From: Zeimonas sp032027205
GTDB lineage: Bacteria > Pseudomonadota > Gammaproteobacteria > Burkholderiales > Burkholderiaceae_E
Direction: 5' to 3'
Assembly (NCBI GenBank): GCA_032027205.1
Contig: JAVSMN010000001.1
Location: forward strand, 1,302,001 to 1,366,000
DNA length: 64,000 bases
The translations under genes were made by a program, and so were the position numbers. Shown here piece after piece: positions 57,397 through 64,000 of the stretch (position 1 is its first letter; every line of letters starts with the position of its first letter). Below the pieces are notes generated by a model that saw nothing but the letters and a program-made list of their open reading frames with translations, had not been told where the DNA came from and made no database searches.

Positions 57397-58503
57397 ATGG
57401 CCTCACAGACCGGTTTCTTTCACGACGAGAAGTGCCTGTGGCACACGACCGGCGAGCACGCGCTCGTGATGCCCGTCGGCGGCTGGGTGCAGCCGATGGC
57501 CTCCGGGGGTCACGCCGAATCACCCGAGTCGAAACGGCGCGTCGTTTCGTTGATGCAGGTGTCGGGCCTTGCGTCCCGGCTGGATGCCCGGTCCGCACCA
57601 ATGGCCGACGAGACCGACCTGATGCGCGTGCACCCGCGGACGTATCTCGAGGCGTTCCAGGCTGCGTCGGATGCGGGCGGCGGGAATCTGGGCGACTTCG
57701 CGCCCTTCGGCCGCGGCAGCTACGAGATCGCGAAGCTGTCGACCGGACTCGCGATGCAGGCGGTCGATGACGTGCTCACCGGCCGACTGCGAAACGCCTA
57801 CGCAATGACGCGCCCGCCGGGGCACCACTGCCTGCCCGAGCGCTCCTGCGGCTTCTGCCTGCTCGCGAACGCGGCAATCGCGGTCGAGACCGCGATCGCA
57901 CGCCACGGACTATCCCGCGTTGTGGTGCTCGACTGGGACGTACATCACGGCAACGGAACGCAGTCGATCTTCTACGAACGCCCCGACGTGCTCACGATCT
58001 CCCTGCACCAGGAAGGATGCTTCCCTCCCGGCTACAGCGGATTCGAGGAGCGCGGCGCCGGCCCGGGCCAGCGCGCGAACCTGAACGTGCCGCTGCTGCC
58101 CGGCGGCGGACGCAACGCCTACGAGTACGCGATGCAGCGCCTGGTCGAACCGTTGATTGCGCGGTACCGGCCCGAGCTGATCGTCGTCGCCTGCGGCTTC
58201 GATGCCAACGGCACCGATCCGATGGCGCGAATGCTGCTCGGCTCGCGCGCCTTCGTCGACCTGACGCGCCGAGCGATGGCGCTGGCCGATGCGTACTGCA
58301 ACGGCCGACTCGCAATGGTCCACGAGGGCGGGTACTCGGAAGCGGTGGTGCCCTTCTGCGCACATGCGGTCCTCGAGACGCTCGCGGACTGCTCGATGGG
58401 CGTCGAAGACCCCTTCGACGAGCTCATCGAAGCGCAGCAGCCGAAGGAGCGGTTCGCCGCATTCCAGCGCGGACTCATCGACGAGATGGCCCGGGCAATC
58501 TGA
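57397..58503 (+). CDS. Class II histone deacetylase-like amidohydrolase
   Basis: 368 aa zinc hydrolase of the HDAC/acetylpolyamine amidohydrolase superfamily. Catalytic features: H143-H144 in RPPGHHCLP, zinc ligands D181 and H183 in DWDVHHGNGT, D269 in GFDANGTDP, and the transition-state tyrosine Y313 in HEGGYS. The N-terminal HAESPESKRRV segment and overall length resemble the bacterial HDAC-like amidohydrolase studied from Bordetella/Alcaligenes. The natural substrate is unknown; acetylated polyamines or other N-acyl amides are likely. AGGGGA precedes the ATG. The MFS gene follows 23 bases downstream. Confidence 0.93.
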   Translation: MASQTGFFHDEKCLWHTTGEHALVMPVGGWVQPMASGGHAESPESKRRVVSLMQVSGLASRLDARSAPMADETDLMRVHPRTYLEAFQAASDAGGGNLGDFAPFGRGSYEIAKLSTGLAMQAVDDVLTGRLRNAYAMTRPPGHHCLPERSCGFCLLANAAIAVETAIARHGLSRVVVLDWDVHHGNGTQSIFYERPDVLTISLHQEGCFPPGYSGFEERGAGPGQRANLNVPLLPGGGRNAYEYAMQRLVEPLIARYRPELIVVACGFDANGTDPMARMLLGSRAFVDLTRRAMALADAYCNGRLAMVHEGGYSEAVVPFCAHAVLETLADCSMGVEDPFDELIEAQQPKERFAAFQRGLIDEMARAI

Positions 58504-58526
58504 ACCCGGGCCCGAGGAGAAGACGG

Positions 58527-59681
58527 ATGCAAAGAATCGACATCGACTCGAAGGCGACGATCGCGGCGCTGGTGCTGCTGTCGGCGATCTCGCCGGCCGT
58601 CCTGCTGCTCGCACCGGCGATCGTCGGCGCGTTGGTGACGGGCTCGGGACTGACGCCGCAGGCCGCCGGACTCGTGATCTCCGCCGAGCTCGGCGCGATG
58701 GCGCTGGTGACGTTCTCGACGTTGTGGTGGATGCGCTTCTGGAATTGGCGAACGGCGATCCGCAGCTGCCTGGCACTGATGGTTCTCGGCAACATCGCCT
58801 CTTCGCAGTCAGTCGATTCCGGCACGATGCTCGCCTTCTGGCGTTTCGTGAGCGGGCTCGGTTCGGGCAGCGTGATCATCCTGTGCATGGTGACCATCGG
58901 CCAGACGCGACAGCGCGAGCGCAACTACGGCTGGTGGGTCGTCGGCCAGCTCGTTCTCGGCGCGATCGGGCTCAAGTTGCTGCCCGGCCTCCTGCCGCAC
59001 TACGGGCTCGAATCGGTCTATCTGTTTCTCGCGATCGCCAGCGCCGCGATGCTGCCGCTGGCCAGCCTGCTGCCGACCGCCGGCGTCAACACGCATCCGC
59101 AGGAGAATCGGCGCGCATACTGGCTCGTCTCGGTCGCAGGACTGGCAGCCGTCGTGCTGTTCTACATCGCGCTCGGTGGCGTCTGGGCCTACGTCGAGCG
59201 AATCGGCGATCGGGCCGGCATGGCGCCGCAGAGCATCGGCGACGCACTGACGATCGCCACGCTGTTCGGCATCGCAGGTTCGCTCGCGGCCACGTGGATC
59301 GGCGGACGCTGGGGTTGCCTTGCCCCGCTCGTGCTCGGCTACGCGATGCTGGGTGGCTCGGTTGCGCTGCTGCAGTCTCCGTTGTCCGGAACCACGTACC
59401 TGGTCGCTACGTCGGTATTCAAGTTCGCGTGGACCTTCGCGCTTCCGTTCCTGCTGGCGAGCATTGCCACCCATGACACCAGCGGCAGGCTCGTCGTGCT
59501 CGCCAACTTCATGATCGGCGCCGGGCTATCGATCGGCCCGGCGGCGGCCGGGGCGACGCTGGCGGCCGCGCCCGATTATTCGGGTGTACTCACGCTCGGA
59601 ATCGTCGGCAGCCTGGTGTCGCTGGGCTTCGCGTTGACGCTGGTTCTCGGAATGCGGCGACACGCCGTCGCAGTCGCCTGA
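58527..59681 (+). CDS. MFS transporter
   Basis: 384 aa, about 12 hydrophobic helices. GAGGAGA precedes the ATG. Helices 1-6 and 7-12 are split by the loop around residue 190 (LLPTAGVNTHPQENRRAYW); the family-A loop motif between helices 2 and 3 is weakly kept (WWMRFWNWRTAI). The charged segment GQTRQRERNYGW follows helix 4. The substrate cannot be read from sequence; adjacency to the HDAC-like hydrolase suggests import of an acylated amine or export of the product. Confidence 0.88.
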   Translation: MQRIDIDSKATIAALVLLSAISPAVLLLAPAIVGALVTGSGLTPQAAGLVISAELGAMALVTFSTLWWMRFWNWRTAIRSCLALMVLGNIASSQSVDSGTMLAFWRFVSGLGSGSVIILCMVTIGQTRQRERNYGWWVVGQLVLGAIGLKLLPGLLPHYGLESVYLFLAIASAAMLPLASLLPTAGVNTHPQENRRAYWLVSVAGLAAVVLFYIALGGVWAYVERIGDRAGMAPQSIGDALTIATLFGIAGSLAATWIGGRWGCLAPLVLGYAMLGGSVALLQSPLSGTTYLVATSVFKFAWTFALPFLLASIATHDTSGRLVVLANFMIGAGLSIGPAAAGATLAAAPDYSGVLTLGIVGSLVSLGFALTLVLGMRRHAVAVA

Positions 59682-59783
59682 CCCGCCCAGGACCAATGCG
59701 GGGAAGCAGCTACCCGCACGGGGTATTGCCAGGAGCTCGCACGCGCGAGAAAAACCACTATCGAGGTCAGCGAGGAGACCAGC

Positions 59784-60260
59784 ATGAGCACCCGCATGAA
59801 GATCGCCGTCGCCTGCTATATCGCCGTCGGGCTCACCGGCCTGTTCATGTTCGGGCGCTACTGGAGCGCCGAGCGCTTCATGCCGTACCACGCGATCGCT
59901 GCAGGCACGGCGTGGGAGGCCGTTCCGCACGGGCTGCAGTTGGTGATCCTCGGCGTCCTCAAGGTTGCCGCAGCCGGATTCCTCGCCGGCGGTGTCGTCG
60001 CACTACTGCTGATCCGACCTGTCGTGCAAGGCGAGAACTGGGCGCGCTGGACGTCGCTGCTCACGAGCCTGGCGCTGCTGTTGCCGTCGGTCTACGCGAC
60101 GCTGTCGCTGCGCCTGGCCACCGGCGCGCCCTTCCCGGTCGGCGCTGCCGCCGTGCCGCTCGTGCTGGCGGTCGCCGGCTTCGTCGCGGCGCGCGGGCCG
60201 GCGCGGGCCGCTTGGAGCGAGCGCGGCCACGACGCGAGCGCGCACCTTCGCCGCAGCTGA
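59784..60260 (+). CDS. Four-helix membrane protein of unknown function
   Basis: 158 aa with four predicted helices (about residues 6-25, 48-75, 86-108 and 115-135) and a polar C-terminus. GAGGAGA ten bases upstream supports the ATG. I recognise no catalytic motif or named family. It follows the MFS gene after 102 bases in the same direction, so may or may not be cotranscribed. Confidence 0.7.
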   Translation: MSTRMKIAVACYIAVGLTGLFMFGRYWSAERFMPYHAIAAGTAWEAVPHGLQLVILGVLKVAAAGFLAGGVVALLLIRPVVQGENWARWTSLLTSLALLLPSVYATLSLRLATGAPFPVGAAAVPLVLAVAGFVAARGPARAAWSERGHDASAHLRRS

Positions 60261-60315
60261 CCGACCGCGGGCCCACCCGCGCCGCCCGGCGTGGTCCGGG
60301 CGCGCACGGCCGCAC

Positions 60316-61066
60316 TCACTTCCCAGGGTCGTACTCGACCAGCTCCTGCACGATCCCGAGATCGCGCGACCCGTCGGGCCGGCGCAGGTCGACCTCCAGC
60401 CGCACCCAGGTGCCGACGGCCGGCGCATACCAGTAGGTGGTGCGCACGTCGCCTGAACGTTCCACCGGCCGTCCTTGTTCGATCACCGGCCGGCTCCATC
60501 GACCCTCGTGCGAGACGCGAAGCGTCTCGAAGCGGCCGGCGGGTGTCGAGATCGTCTCGATGCCGTCGACGCGCGCCCGGTAGCGATAGTCGGTGACGGC
60601 GTCGCCATCGCGACCGCCGAGCCAGTATTCGTAGTTCCAGGTCTTGCCCACGGTGAGCGGGAAGACGAGCGCCTTGATGTCGCCGCGCGAACGGGTGTTC
60701 GGCTCGAGGTGCCAGACCGACCGCTTGACGATGCGAGTCTGCGCCGCGCCGCTGGGGCGGCGCGTGACCGGATGCAGCGCGACCTGGCGCAGTTCGGCGC
60801 GATCGCCGGAAACCTGCGTGACGACACGCTCGATGACCGTCGTGTCATCGGAGGCGTTGGCGCCGACCTCGTGCGCCGACCAGACCCAACGCTCGCCGAC
60901 CCGAAGATCGGGCCGTCCGACGGGCAACGCGAAGGCTTCGGCGCGCTCGACGACCGGGCCACGCGCGCCCACCGCGGGCGAACCGAGCGGAAACTGCGCG
61001 CAGGCCGACAGCGCCAGCACGCAGCCGACGGCGAGCGCGGCGCGCCAGCGCGCCGCGCCCGGTCGA

Positions 61067-61086
<20 letters not shown>
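60316..61086 (-). CDS. Putative lipoprotein of unknown function
   Basis: 256 aa. The N-terminal signal (WRAALAVGCVLALSAC) has a lipobox with Cys at about residue 29. The mature part is beta-rich, with LRVGERWVWSAHEVG, VGKTWNYEYWLGG, ETISTPAGRFETLRVSHEG and TTYWYAPAVGTWVRLEV; similar GxxW-type repeats occur in uncharacterised periplasmic proteins. The ATG at 61086 lies within the last 20 bases of rpoC, so translation may be coupled to it. Confidence 0.75.

Positions 61087-64000
<2,914 letters not shown>

Overview
The window is GC-rich chromosomal DNA from a betaproteobacterium, most likely of the order Burkholderiales. The evidence is gene order and protein type: a ccoNOQP-ccoG-ccoH block, pilMNOPQ followed by aroK-aroB-dgt-gltB-gltD, mrcA divergent from pilM, lptM-lysA, msrPQ, a cytochrome c4 next to engB-hemB, and the str/S10/spc/alpha ribosomal clusters downstream of rpoC. 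A long run of N inside secY, an N-rich stretch near 54.4-56.05 kb and isolated N's in tuf and fusA indicate a scaffolded draft or metagenome assembly.

Layout. Positions 1-7.8 kb (+) hold the cbb3 cytochrome oxidase locus: the end of ccoI, ccoS, ccoN, ccoO, ccoQ, ccoP, ccoG, ccoH and a small membrane protein. A promoter with an FNR-like site placed as in class II activation precedes ccoN. Next come hslR (-), a MaoC hydratase (+) and the leftward gltB-gltD pair. From 15.5 to 23.7 kb everything reads leftward: pilMNOPQ (inner-membrane platform and secretin of the type IV pilus), a strong terminator, then aroK-aroB-dgt. mrcA (PBP1A), lptM and lysA read rightward to 27.9 kb. msrQ, msrP and cytochrome c4 read leftward, and engB-hemB and a CorA-type transporter read rightward. 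cutA and a NodI/NodJ-like ABC exporter read leftward.

From 35.7 to 54.3 kb the leftward strand carries the translation superoperon. In transcription order it is fusA, tuf, rpsJ | rplC-rplD-rplW-rplB-rpsS-rplV-rpsC-rplP-rpmC-rpsQ | rplN-rplX-rplE-rpsN-rpsH-rplF-rplR-rpsE-rpmD-rplO-secY-infA-rpmJ-rpsM-rpsK-rpsD-rpoA-rplQ. rpsL and rpsG are expected upstream of fusA but fall in the unreadable block.

Between that block and rpoC (61.07 kb to the right edge) lies an accessory cassette: a LuxR-type regulator (-), a class II histone-deacetylase-like amidohydrolase (+), an MFS transporter (+), a four-helix membrane protein (+) and a lipoprotein (-).

The most notable observations are these. The S10 operon is interrupted between rpsJ and rplC by antisense gene fragments and restarts from its own promoter, and rpsJ has a C-terminal extension at that junction. 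The HDAC/MFS/LuxR cassette sits between rpoC and the str genes. The N-rich block looks like a base-by-base consensus of two unrelated sequences. Short GTGAAGGG/GGTAACGGA-type repeats lie in gaps between translation genes. I found no CRISPR array, insertion sequence, rRNA or tRNA. No clearly novel multi-gene system is proven; the accessory cassette is the best candidate for follow-up.
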